DNA of 64,000 bases from Ilex aquifolium (lineage: Eukaryota; Streptophyta; Magnoliopsida; Aquifoliales; Aquifoliaceae), in contig OX637394.1 in assembly GCA_951799425.1 (NCBI GenBank), forward strand, positions 38,705,001 to 38,769,000, written 5' to 3'. Both the position numbers and the translations under genes were made by a program. A model generated the notes under the pieces. That model did not search any database and was not told the origin of the DNA. It saw only the letters and a program-made list of their open reading frames with translations. This document shows positions 32,165 through 44,069 of this stretch, one piece after another (the stretch's first letter is position 1; each line of letters starts with the position of its first letter).

Positions 32165-33985
32165 TTTTTAAGAGCCCAAAAGCCTTCAAATTTGAAGCTA
32201 TGTGGACCAGAGACCTGAAAAACCATCATGTGGTCAAAAACTTATGGCTAACAAATTTTCATGGTTCCCTTGCATTCAGATTCTGTAGAAAGCTGTACCA
32301 ATAGGATGAAGGAAGTCAAGGCCAGAATAGACACTTTCCAACAGGAAGAGCCCAACCCAGGAAACAATTTGGAGGAAAGAATTCTCAGCTTTGAACTAGA
32401 TGAGCAACTCAAAAGAGAAGAATATCTATGGCGATAGAGGTCGACAGAGGTCTCGCATCCAGTGGATAAAAGAGGGGGATGCAAATATCAAGTTTTTTCA
32501 TACTACCATGGTAATACGAGGTAGACGAAATACTATTAACTGTCTTAAGATTTTGGATGGGTCATGGCTTACAGAGAGGAATGATATTGGGAACCATCTT
32601 TTAACTTATTTCCAAACTTTTCACTCATCCACAACACCAGACATCTCTATGTGGCTAGAAAGCCTCTTCACTCCCATAGTTCAATTAGAACAACATCTTG
32701 AACTTTGTGCCATACCTATAGCTGAAGAAATCAAGGCAACATCGTTTGCAATGTCACCACTGAAGGCTCCTAATCCAGATGGCATGCCACTCATTTTCTA
32801 CAAGACATACTGGCACACTATAGGTAATTATTTAACTAATATGGTGAGATCCTTTTTAAGGGAGTCACATGCTTACAGAGCTTAACAAAACCAACATTTT
32901 TCTAATCCCAAAGACATCCAAAGCAAACCAGACTCATCACTTTCAGCCAATTAGCCTCTGCAATGTTTCCTATAAAGTTATCTCCAAGATTTTGGCAAAC
33001 AGAATTAGACCTTTCCTGGATCAAATTATTGCACCCAATCAAAATGCATTTGTGCCTGGAAAATCCATAGCTGAAAACACAATCCTTACACAGTAAATAA
33101 TTCACCTACTGAAGAAAAAAATAACCAAAGGTGCTCTGATGTTGCTAAAGTTAGATACGTCAAAAGCATTTGATAGAGTTGAGTGGTCCTTCTTTCTCGA
33201 AGTCTTAACTCTACTGGGATTCCCAACTCAAACATCAATGCATTAAGGTTTAAGACAGAGAGACCCCCTTTCTCCCTCCATGTTCATAATATGCACGGAA
33301 GTCCTATATAGATTATTCCACCAGCAAGCATCACAACACAAGGTAGTTTGCAGGGAGTGAAAATAGCAAGGAATTGTGATTCACATAAATATTTAATGTT
33401 TCTAGAGATGACCTTCTTGTCTTCAGAAGAGCAAATCAAGAGGAAACTACAGTAATTCTCGACTGCTTATCCACTTATGAGTCCTGGTCAGGCCAGCAAA
33501 TCAACAAAGAGAAGTCTAGAATACAGTACCATAATAATTGCCAAAGGAACACTATTAGAACAATCAAAGGAATCCTTGGGCTAACAAAGGGCACTCTAGA
33601 CTTAACACATTTGGTACTACCATTACAAACAGGAAGGTCCCAAAGAAGAGCATTTCAACCAATTGTGGAAAAATTGGAGAAAAAACTCTAGGGATGGAAG
33701 GCTAAACTACTGACATACGTTGGAAGGGCTTTCTGGTGAAGTCAAACCAAAGAGCATAAGGCAATGGGAACTAAATCCTGGGAGTTTATGTGTAGGCCAA
33801 AATATGTAGGAGGACTAGGTTTCAGAAGTACAAGGGACATTACTATGTCGCTAATGGCCAAACTGGGATGGAAATTGATGTCTAATTGCCCAAGGCTATG
33901 GACATCTCTCTTCAGCAGAAATTATTGTATGAGGAATTCTTTTTTCCGTGTAGAACTACAATCAATTGACTCAAGAGGGTTTTGA
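32165..33985 (+). pseudogene. LINE (L1-type) ORF2 fragment inside the CACTA element
   Basis: Reads through FKFEAMWTRDL, a break, SRIQWIKEGDANIKFFH, LKAPNPDGMPLIFYK, then RT blocks with FQPISLCNVSYKVISKILAN, KLDTSKAFDRVEW and a frame-broken ADD box near 33400. It ends with a GLGFRSTRDITMSLMAKLGW block. At least five frameshifts or stops. No endonuclease domain and no poly(A) end, so it is truncated on both sides. Confidence 0.9.
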
Positions 33986-34061
33986 CCATAAAAGGAAGAG
34001 GAGAAGAATAGGAAACAAAAAAAAGGAGGATAAGATGAAAGAGCGAAGGAAAAGGGCTTAC

Positions 34062-34181
34062 CTGGAAGTCTTCGGAGCTACAACGGCGGCTGTGGTGACC
34101 GGCGACGGCGCTCGCAGTGAATGGAGAGTGAGAGGAGGCGGCGACGATCGATGGTGAACTGGGGCTTCGACTGGCAGGGAG

Positions 34182-34218
<37 letters not shown>

Positions 34219-34300
34219 GTGTGTGTCGACTGAAAACGAAGAGGTAACGATGGGGAAAGAGCGAAAGAGGGAAAAAGAGTTACTTATTCAGAGTTTTGAC
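34062..34300 (-). other. Possible 5' exon/promoter segment of a CACTA transcript
   Basis: On the - strand a CT microsatellite (plus-strand GA run 34188-34213) is followed by GC-rich, GCCGCC-containing sequence. It ends CTTCCAG at a GTAAGC donor. This looks like an untranslated first exon feeding the captured exons downstream. No transcript evidence is available here. Confidence 0.4.
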
Positions 34301-34302
34301 TT

Positions 34303-34800
34303 CTGCGACGATTAAAAAAACGTCGCCAAAAATATTAAATATTTCATCTCCCTTAACTACACTGATAGTTATTTAATTCAAAAATAAAATTTTGAATTCT
34401 GCGACGATTTAAAAAAACGTCGCAAATAATATTAATATTTTACCTTCTCTCACAGATACTTATTTATCAAAAAAAAAAATAAAATTTTGAATCTGCGACG
34501 ATTTATAAAAACGTCGCAAATAATATTCACCTTTAAAATATTTCAGAGCCATTTCTCCCGCCACAAAATTTTTTGGAGGGAATCACTTCTGCGACGATTT
34601 CTAAAAACGTCGCGAATAATATTAAATATTTTATCCTCACTCGTAGTTATTTACTTAATTCAAAAATAAAATTTTGGATTCTGCGACGATTTCAAAAAAC
34701 GTCGCAAATAATATTAATATTTTACCTCCCATCATTGATACTTATTTATCCAAAAAAAAAAAAAAAATTTAATTTTGCGACGATTTATGAAAACGTCGCG
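34303..34800. repeat. Internal array of GCGACG palindromes, 92-96-bp period
   Basis: TGCGACGATTT followed by AAAACGTCGC recurs with starts at 34303, 34399, 34493, 34589, 34681 and 34775. The motif is the same as in the terminal arrays, but the period and spacer differ. Confidence 0.85.
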
Positions 34801-34829
34801 AATAACCGGTTAACATTCAATTAAAACTC

Positions 34830-36740
34830 AATTCATCATTTACATTCAAATTAGCAAATTAACACCAAATTAATATGTAATTTCATTCAATTAAACACTC
34901 AATTCATCAAATTAACATTAAATTTCTTAAATAAACTTTAAATTTCATTCAATTAACACTCAATTCATCAAATTACCATTCAAATTATCAAATTAACATC
35001 AAATTTCATCAAATTAACAAGTAATTTCATCAAATCGACTTTCAATTTCATTAAATTAACATTCAATTTATCAAATTGACATTCAATTTCATCAAATTAA
35101 CATTCAATTTATCAAATTAAACATTTAAAGTAATCAAATAAACTTTCAATTTCATTGAATTAACACTCAATTCATCAAATTAACATTCAAATTATCAAAT
35201 TAACATTCAATTTCATCAAATTAACAAGTAATTTCATCAAATCGACTTTCAATTTCATTAAATTAACATTCAATTTAACAAATTGACATTCAATTTCATC
35301 AAATTAACATTCAATTTATCAAATTAACATACAATTAAACATTTAAAGTAATCCAATAAACTTTCAATTTCATTAAATTAACACCCAATTCATCAAATTA
35401 ACATTCAAATTATCAAATTAACATTCAATTTCATCAAATTAACAAGTAATTTCATCAAATCGACTTTCAATTTCTATAAATTAACATTCGATTTATCAAA
35501 TTGACATTCAATTTCATCAAATTAACATTCCATTTATCATATTGACATTCAATTTCATCAAATTAACATGTAATTTCATCAAATCGACTTTCAATTTTAT
35601 TAAATTAACATTCGATTTATCAAATTGACATTCAATTTCATAAAATTAACATTCCATTTATCATATTGACATTCAATTTCATCAAATTAACATGTAATTT
35701 CATCAAATCGACTTTCAATTTTATTAAATTAACATTCGATTTATCAAATTGACATTCAATTTCATCAAATTAACATTCAATTTCATCAAATTAACATTCA
35801 ATTTCTCAAATTGACATATAATTTCATCAAATTAACATGTAATTTCATCAAATCGACTTTCAATTTCATTAAATTAACATTCGATTTATCAAATTGACAT
35901 TCAATTTCATCCAATTAACATTCAATTTCTCAAATTGACATATAATTTCATCAAATTAACATGTAATTTCATCAAATCGACTTTCAATTTCATTAAATTA
36001 ACATTCAATTTCTCAAATTAACATTCAATTTCATCAAATTAACATTCAATTTATTAAATGGACATTCAATTTCATCATATTAACATGTAATTTCATCAAA
36101 TCGACTTTCAATTTCATTAAATTAACATTCAATTTATCAAATTGACATTCAATTTCATTAAATTAACATTCAATTTATTAAATTGACATTCAATTTCATC
36201 ATATTAACATGTAATTTCATCAAATCGACTTTCAATTTCATTAAATTAACATTCAATTTATCAAATTGACATTCAATTTCATCAAATTAACATTCAATTT
36301 ATTAAATTGACATTCAATTTCATCAAATTAACGTGTAATTTCATCAAATCGACTTTCAATTTTATTAAATTAACATTCGATTTATCAAATTGACATTCAA
36401 TTTCATCAAATTAACATTCAATTTATGAAATGGACATTAAATTTCATCATATTAACATGTAATTTCATCAAATCGACTTTCAATTTGATTCAATTAACAT
36501 TCCATTTATCAAATTGACATTCAATTTCATCAAATTAACATTCAATTTATCAAATTAACATACAATTAAACATTTAAAGTAATCAAATAAACTTTCAATT
36601 TCATTAAATTAACACCCAATTCATCAAATTAACATTCAAATTATCAAATTAACATTCAATTTCATCAAATTAACATCTAATTTCATCAAATCGACTTTGA
36701 ATTTCATTAAATTAACATTCAAATTAACATGTGAATTAAA
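34830..36740. repeat. AT-rich satellite with 21-bp monomer and 124-bp higher-order unit
   Basis: The monomer is close to CATTCAATTTCATCAAATTAA. The marker ATCGACTTT occurs at 35459, 35583, 35707, 35852, 35976, 36100, 36224, 36348 and 36472. The spacing is 124 bp in every step but one, which is 145 (one monomer more). Flanking markers at 35034, 35241 and 36690 show longer units (207-218). It contains no ORF of note. Confidence 0.9.
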
Positions 36741-36809
36741 TTGATATTTTTTTTTAAATTTTTAATCAAGTAAATTGTTATTTTTTAAAATTTTTAATAA
36801 AAATAAAAA

Positions 36810-37973
36810 GTTTATTTGCGACGATTTTAAAAAACGTCGCGAAAAATCAATTCAATTGTTATTTTTTAAAAGTTTTAATTGAAGTAAAAAGTTTATTGGT
36901 GACGATTTTAAAAAATGTCGCGAAAAATCAATTAAATTGTTATTTTTTAAAAATTTTAATTCAGGTAAAAATTTTATTGGCGACGCGAAAAATCAATTAA
37001 ATTGTTATTTTTTAAAATTTTTAATTGAAGTAAAAAGTTTATTGGCGACGATTTTAAAAAACATCGCGAAAAATCAATTAAACTGTTATTTTTAAAAATT
37101 TTAATTGAAGTAAAAAGTTATTGGCGACGATTTATAAAAACATCGCGAAAAATCAAATAAATTGTTATTTTTTAAAATTTTTTAATTGAGGTAAAAAGTT
37201 TATTCGCGACGTTTTTGAAAAACGTCGCGAAAAATCAATTAAATTGTTATTTTTTAAAATTTTTAATTGAAGTAAAAAGTTATTGGCGACGATTTTTAAA
37301 AACGTCGTGAAAAATCAAATAAATTGTTATTTTTTTAAAAATTTTTAATTTAGGTAAAAAGTTTATTCGCGACGTTTTTTAAAAACGTCGCGAAAAATCA
37401 ATTAAATTGTTATTTTTTAAAATTTTTAATTGAAGCTAAAAGTTTATTTGCGACGTTTTTAAAAAACGTCGCGAAAAATCAATTAAATTGTTATTTTTTA
37501 AAATTTTTAATTGAATTAAAAAGTTTATTGGCGACGTTTTTTAAAAACGTCGCCAAAAATCAATTTAATTGTTTTTTTAAAAATTTTTTAATTGAAATAA
37601 AAAGTTTATTGGCGACGTTTTTTAAAAACGTCGCCAAAAATCAATTTAATTGTTTTTTTAAAAAATTTTTAATTGAAATAAAAAGTTTATTGGCGACGTT
37701 TTTTTAAAAACGTCGCCAAAAATCAATTAAATTGTTTTTTTAAAAAATTTAAATTGAAGTAAAAAGTTTATTAGCGACGTTTTTAAAAAACGTCGCGAAA
37801 ATCAATTAAATTGTTTTTTTTTTTAAATTTTTAATTGAAGTAAAAACTTTATTTGCACGATTTTAAAAAACGTCGCTAAAAAATTGCCAAAAATTGAAAT
37901 TTGCGACAAATTTAGAAAATCGTCGCTAATAGTTAACTTTTTGCGACAAATTTAAAATCGTCGCAAAAAATAT
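36810..37973. repeat. Right subterminal array of GCGACG palindromes, about 80-bp period
   Basis: About 13-14 units of GCGACG(A)TTTT...AAAACGTCGC with spacer GAAAAATCAATTAAATTGTT and a T/A-rich tract. Several units near 37520-37760 are almost identical, so part of the array spread recently. Confidence 0.87.
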
Positions 37974-37987
37974 TTTTTGTTGTAGTG
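37974..37987 (-). repeat. CACTA right terminal inverted repeat
   Basis: TTTTTGTTGTAGTG, the exact inverse of the left end, followed by the target copy ACT. Confidence 0.93.
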
Positions 37988-37990
37988 ACT

Positions 37991-38075
37991 GATTTTTTTT
38001 TTTTTTTCTGTGTTGTTAGGCCGCGAAGGCATGATTCGAACCTTGTTCGTCACTCCCCTACTAACTGTTGAAAAA
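37991..38075 (-). mobile_element. SINE 3' fragment next to the CACTA insertion
   Basis: On the - strand a perfect box B-type GGTTCGAATC lies in ACAAGGTTCGAATCATGCC. CGCGGCCTAACAACACAG and an A-rich tail follow, abutting the CACTA end. Box A is not clear, so it is a 3' fragment or a decayed copy. Confidence 0.45.
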
Positions 38076-40149
38076 ATAAAAGCTTTAAAATATCTCATTT
38101 AATTTATTTTATATGTTTTAGTGGATCACTTTTAACTTAGGATTTAATTGAATTTTTATATGATTTAAATGAATAATTATACTTTGTTTTAATTGGTCAT
38201 TTGAATGCCTGTAAGTGGTGGGGGTTACTAGATGGTGGACTTTAAAAGTCTCTAATGGTTAGCATTCTTAAGCATATATAAAAGGAGCTCTGATGATCTA
38301 ATGGAAGTATGTTTTTTTGTAGTATGTATTCTTTTCCATATATATTGTAGATGTATCTTCCGATTATGTTTTTGAGCAACTTCGATTCGAGTCAAGTTCA
38401 CCCCAACCTTCCAATGGACGGGATCTCTGAGGAGATGGTGCTATGAGTATATCTGGGTTAGATCTTGGAACTGCATATGTCTGTTAGTACCTTCACGTGG
38501 AGAGGCATATCTGTTTTAGGACAGTGATCACACGCCTCCCAGATATCACAAGCCAGCTCTTTTTAATTCATAATATTTATTTTATTCTATTCTAAGCTGA
38601 TTGTTATTTTATGTTTGTTTATATATTCTTGTTAGTTTGTGATATTGATATTAATTTGTTAATTAAAATAATGTATAATCATGCTAATTTCCCTAACAAT
38701 CTAAAGCAGCTATGTATAGTCATGTTAGTCCACCTTGTGGGTTCATTTGTAATCTTCTATTCCTTCTGTGGGTTATTAATATATGCTCTCTAATACATTA
38801 TTAATTTTGCTAATTGGAATTCATGTGTATTTTACTAGTTGGATTGTTACTAGTTGGACCTGTAAGAAACAAATCCGAGCTAGGACAAATTTGAACTTGT
38901 AAGGCTAGTGACATGTTACTGTTCATTATGTTGAAAGTCTACTATGAATCACCTATAATCTAAGGAGAGAGCATATAAAGCCTACCGTTGTGTGACAAGG
39001 AAAAAATAATAAAAATAAAAATAAATAAACCTTTGGTGTCTATAAACAACAGTTAATGTTGAAATATAACTTGTTTTGAAAATTTGTGAGTCATTAATAT
39101 CTGCATGTAACTTATGGGCATTTAGTTTCTAGGAGGTGAATTGTTTAGCTGTTACGAGTGCAATGACTATTTTAAATATAATTAGTGGTTGTTACTCTAT
39201 TTAAGTTTTTCATTTTAATTAAAGAAAAGAGTATTGAAAAATTCAGTTGTTACAAGAAGTAGAAACAAAACTTGCAGTGTCTAATTGCTTCTATGTTTTG
39301 TGCTCAATCTAATTACTAAATATAAGGCTGTAATGTCAGCATCAGTTGTGTTGTAACTTGCGATAGTATGTAGATATATCTTTCTAGTTAGTGACTGGGT
39401 GGAGTCTAAAGACTACAACTTAGTAGGATGTAGACTAAAGCTTAGTGATTAAGCTTTCACCCTTCTGTATTTTGAAAATCGAAAGTGGATGTAACGAGAG
39501 ACTATAGATTGATAAAAAGTTTTGTACTGCAAAGAAGGACTAGTAAGAGATTAAAATAAAGAGCACGAGGGGAAAAAAAGTTCAGAATTTTTAAGAATAG
39601 CTATATTGTACCATCTCATCTACTTAAAAACTATAATGAGATCTCACTGGATATGTTTTATCATGCTATCAGCCACATGATATTCGACCCAATAAAAGAG
39701 AGACTACGAAATCAAAAAGTGCTAAAAATGTTTTTGAGTGTCGGTTTCCACTTCACGAGTGCATTTATACTAGGTGTTCGTGAAAATTTTTGTTTTATCC
39801 TTCTTGGTATAAGGTCATATGTTTTAGAATTCGTTTCTCTCTCATGTCGTGTTAGAGATCGATTTCAGTATAGACTAAGTTTGTATTTGGTATGGACTAG
39901 ACTCTTCCGAGTTTTACGCTTGTGTGTTCTTGTGCACATGTTTTGACCTCCATTGTCCAGTTTATGTTACAGATCATGCAATAAAAATATTTTATGTTAT
40001 TGCTTTATGTCCATATTTGAAATAATGATTCGTTATCCTATGCTTAAAGACATGATATTCCTTGAGTCTAGTACATGTGTTTATGCAATTCCTTATGGAA
40101 AATTGGAATGCAATCCCAATGTGTACGTCGAATGATAACCGTTATGGTT
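38076..40149. other. Intergenic stretch, no gene seen
   Basis: AT-rich. A TATATAAAAGG at about 38274 stands before a GC-richer island (38385-38560) with no coding frame. ORFs of 60-97 codons near 38611 and 39653 have no recognisable domain. Confidence 0.45.
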
Positions 40150-40670
40150 ATTGATGATGTTCTTAACACGATTGAGCAGTGATGAGAGTATAAAGTACAC
40201 TGAACAACTAAGCTTAGTTCAGTCTGAGCTCCAAGGCTCTTGAGAGTAGGATCTGGGAAAATGGGGATGATCACACAGTGTTTATAGTGGTTCACCAGCT
40301 CAGGAACTCGGCTAATGAGGCTACAATAACTTGTCCTTTCTGTCAAGAGCTTTGCCTCCTATTTATAGTTGTCCTTGGGCTTAGCTTGATTTGAGACGAG
40401 ATCCTTGCTTCTTTTTTGTAATAGTTGCTTCTATTGCGCAACTGATGCGGTGGATGTTGGGGTGGTTACGAGACTTGCGCCTGATAAGTAACTGTTGCTA
40501 TTGAGGGGGTATTTGAAGGAATCCAGTTGTTGTATGCGCAGCCTTCCTTGGGTCTGAGGTCTGGAGTCGAGGTCTATGGGTAACTTGGCTGAGCTGAGCT
40601 CCCAACCAAAGAGAGCTGACTTGAGTTACCGAGCTCAACCTTAGGCATATTTGTTGTACCACCAGTTGTC
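40150..40670 (-). repeat. Putative 3' LTR of the Tat element
   Basis: The - strand has a TATA-like AACTATAAATAGG (plus 40359-40370). A purine tract GGGACTGGGGGACAAC lies just outside, at about 40664-40680, as a PPT should. Both boundaries are estimates. Confidence 0.45.
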
Positions 40671-41101
40671 CCCCAGTCCCTAGTCAGATAGAGTTATATG
40701 AGCTGGGACTGAGCTCTGCCTTGGGTGAGTGAGGTTGCACTGGATAGACCTCAAGATGTGCATGATTGGACGTGTTTTGACTGTTATGGCGAACGTGCAA
40801 TCATTTTCTCCTCTTTTCTCGTGGACGCTCCTTACCTTGGGGCTCCACGTGTCTGTATGTATGCTTAGCCTTAAATGCTCCATCAGACAACCGCCTCTTT
40901 CATTATTTTGAACCCTCTTCGTCTTTTTTTTTCTCTAAATTCTTCTCACTTTCCTTCCTCTCTTGCTTTTCATCTTCCCCAATTCGCTGAAGATCTAGGG
41001 TTTTTCAAAAAAAATCTTAATTTTACTCCGAAGGTTCTGCGAGGCTAGCCTAATCCATTTTGATTTTTCCTTAGTTCCTGGTTTGTTGATCGTTCCCAGC
41101 T

Positions 41102-43867
41102 ATGTACGTCCCTTGCTCTGCTTCTTCTTCTTCTCTTTTAAGATTCCTTTCGTTCTGGATCCCTCGAATTCGAGGTGGTTGTTTAATTTTTGGACATTTT
41201 GCTTTTTTTTTTTACTTTAGGAATAGAGGTCATTCCTTGTCATTTCTTCCCCTCTTCTTGGACCCTTATTCTACTGCTAGAGTCTTTTTCTTTGGTCGTT
41301 GGTGTCTCCACCCTTGGGCTCTTAGGGATTGCTTTACTCGTGTTCCCCCCCTTTACAGCTCTTTCAATCTTCCTTTCTCCTGGCCAATCATGTCTATTTT
41401 TTCTGAAGTCACTACTTCGTATGTCTCTCTTACTATGGGTAATAGGTCTCCCGAACTAGAAGAGGATGACCTAGGGGATGTAGCCGATGAAATAGATAAA
41501 TTTCCTGGGGTTGATGCCGAAGAGAGGGCAGAGATGCCATTATCTTTACCAGAGTTTTCCTCGACTTCTAAGCGATCTCGAAAAGGAAAGACTAAAAAGG
41601 GGAGAGCTGGGCTCTCAGGCAGTGTTGAGGGCTTTGAACCTATTCCTTGCGCTTCAGACCTCATAGGTCATAGTGAGGTTACACCTCCTTTTATGAGTGT
41701 TCTCTTTGCGAGGTTTGGCTTTCCCAAGGGCATACGCTATTGGTGCCCTTCTGTAGATATTAGGTATGACTCCGAGGTTCCTAATAAGACCTATTTTTTC
41801 GTAGCTTCTCTAGAGAACAGTCTTAGATTCCCTATACACCCCTTCATCAAATCTGTTCTCCAACACTTCAATGTTTGCCCTACTCAGATCTCTCCCAACT
41901 TCTGGGGTGTCTTGGTGGGCCTTCTCGTCTTTTTTAAGAAAAATGAGCTTGGTACCCCTTCGGTTCCTTTGCTCATGAAATACTTCAACGTCAAGTTCCC
42001 TTCTAATGACTTTTTGTACATCTCCAAACGGGTGAAGACCCCAACCTTGATCACTGACCTGCCGAGCTCTCACAAGAATTGGAAGAAACTATTATTCTTT
42101 GTATCAGGGAAGGAATGAGAGTTTGACCTGAGTAATGCCACTGACACCCTCCCCGTTCCTCGTTCTTGGTTAGGTCCTGACAACCTTTGTGAGTCCTTGT
42201 TGAGATGAGGTTTAACTTGGCTCATTTTGTTTTCATATTTTTCTTGCTGACCTTATTTCCTTGGATTGTCTCAGGTATTCGTCCCGAGCTCGGAGCTGAA
42301 GATAGGCTTGCCTTGCTGGGGCTTGAGGATTGTCGTCCGGAGAAGTACTCTTAACTTGATCAAGAATTCTGTGCTTACCAAGTTTGGGTTCAACCCTTCC
42401 TAGGTGAGAGTTGAGACTCCAATTCCCATCTCTATAGTTGGTGCAGAAGACCCTACCGATAAGATTCTTTCCCCTTTATCTCTGGTTCTTTCTTTCTTTC
42501 TCTTGGTGTTAACATACCTGTTTACTTTCTCAGGTTCCAGCTCGATGGCTCCTGATGCTGAGGCTGTGAGGGCTAAGATATCCCAAATGAGGAGCACCAA
42601 AGCTACTGGGAAGCGCAAGGTTGGAGTTGGGTCTGAGCTTGATCCTCCTTTGAAGGTGCAGAGAATAGAAGTGCCTCCACCTTCTCTTCCTCCTCAGGAG
42701 ATCTTTTCGCCTCCGCCGACTTCTTAGAAGGCTGTTCTGACCTCTATTTCTCAAGGGGTCTCCCATCCTCTTGTTGAGGGGTCTTCTGGACGTGTTGGGA
42801 CATCATCCTCCCCTTCTTCAACAGTGGTTTCTAGAGCTTTGGAGGTTATAGCTCCTCTCCTGCGAGGGTCTTCCTCTTCCCGGTCTGTCGAGAAGACTCC
42901 TCGCTTGTGTGTGGAGGGTTTACGAGTAAAGGTTAAGAAGGGCAAGGGTTCGCTCATTAGGAACATGAGCCTTGTCGCTGATACCATTGCCTTAGTCATT
43001 CCTGAGCCTGATATTCAAGAGGCCTCGATGATGTCTTTACATACCTCTGCTACTACTGCTTTGTACACAACACCTTTAGTAAGTCCTGATCTCTTTGAGT
43101 TTTTCTTTTGTTTTGAGTAAATAATTTTTGCTGACCTTGACTTCTTCTTGTGCTTTTCTCAGCTGGCCATCCACGTAAGTGGTCTGGTAAATCGGGTCCG
43201 AGCTTTGGAAAGCACAGCTGAGCAAGCTCAGAAGTCTTCGAAGGCATTTGAGCTCAAGATTTCTGAGCTGGCCTTCACCAATGATGATCTCAAGACCCAG
43301 GTATATGACCTGAAGGCTCGGGTTGAGAAGCTGACCTCAACAAACAAGATCCTAGAGGTAGAGGCTAAGAAGGCAAAAGAGGAGCTCGAACTGAAGACTG
43401 TCAGCTTAACTCAGGCGCAGAAGGATGCTTCTGAAGCCCTTCGCTCTCTCCATAATTTGAAGAAGGAGTATATCATGTTAGCCGAGGTCAACTCCACGTT
43501 GCTGAATGAGATCGAGGTGGAGAGAGCCAAGAACCGAAAAAAGGATGCTCAGATTACAGAGCTCAAAGATGAGGCAGCTACGAACTGGGTTGTAGGATAC
43601 TTTGCCTTCCAGGAGAAAGCTATGGAGAAGTATCCATACCAAGACTTTGACTTTGACCCTCCTCCTGACAAGGAGAAGGAAAAGTCAAGTATTGAGAAGG
43701 ATGCAGAGGTCTCAGCTTCTGCTGACCCTGAGGCTCAGGCTTCTGGGCCTATTTCTACTGAGGCAGAGGTAGGGAGTTTTGTGATGACCCTACCCATACC
43801 TGAAGTTCCTGCTTCCTCTGCTCCTGAGTTGCCTGAAGCTTCTTCTGATCCTATTGTAGGAATTTAA
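41102..43867 (+). pseudogene. Extra ORF of the Tat element (gypsy-type 'Transposase_28'-like, coiled coil)
   Basis: The first block, 41102-42118, ends with an in-frame TGA where a Trp codon is likely. It has an acidic, Ser-rich N-terminus, then LPEFSSTSKRSRKGK, and a conserved block with LRFPIHPFIKSVLQHFNVCP and ISPNFWGVLVGLLVFF. Such blocks are annotated in plants as putative gypsy-type transposon protein. Likely exons continue at about 42275-42400, 42536-42727 and 42730-43084 (GT-AG gaps). 43162-43867 is a long coiled coil with leucine heptads, ending in an acidic Pro/Glu-rich tail. It is encoded opposite to pol. Function is unknown. Confidence 0.7.
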
Positions 43868-44069
43868 AAATTTCTATTCTTTGCTTCTTTTTGTACTCAG
43901 AAGACCTTGTACTTTTGAAAGAATATTGTTTTGAAAAAAATATTTCGCCTTGTTTGCTTTGTATTTTGCTCTTTCCCCTCTACCCCTTACTTCGAGAAGA
44001 ACCCTATTCTTCTAGAAGTGAATCTGAATTTTGTCAAGTATGAGGTCTTCTCTTATGTCCTGATTTTTG

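Larger units (their letters stand above)
28466..37987. mobile_element. CACTA transposon, non-autonomous, carrying captured gene parts (Pack-CACTA)
   Basis: Both ends are CACTACAACAAAAA in inverse orientation, flanked by the 3-bp duplication ACT (28463-28465 and 37988-37990), as CACTA elements require. Inside are subterminal arrays of GCGACG/CGTCGC motifs, chaperonin exons on the - strand, a LINE fragment, a GA-rich 5' exon and a 1.9-kb satellite. I find no TNPD or TNPA-like transposase, so it would depend on an autonomous relative. Length 9522 bp. Confidence 0.93.

Noticed and set aside
34966-36750. Possible centromeric or CRISPR-like array
   Set aside because: Units are contiguous 21-bp monomers with no unique spacers, and the array lies wholly inside a transposon; this is eukaryotic DNA.
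39653-39946. 97-codon ORF in the intergenic region
   Set aside because: Composition and length fit chance; no domain, promoter or splice context.
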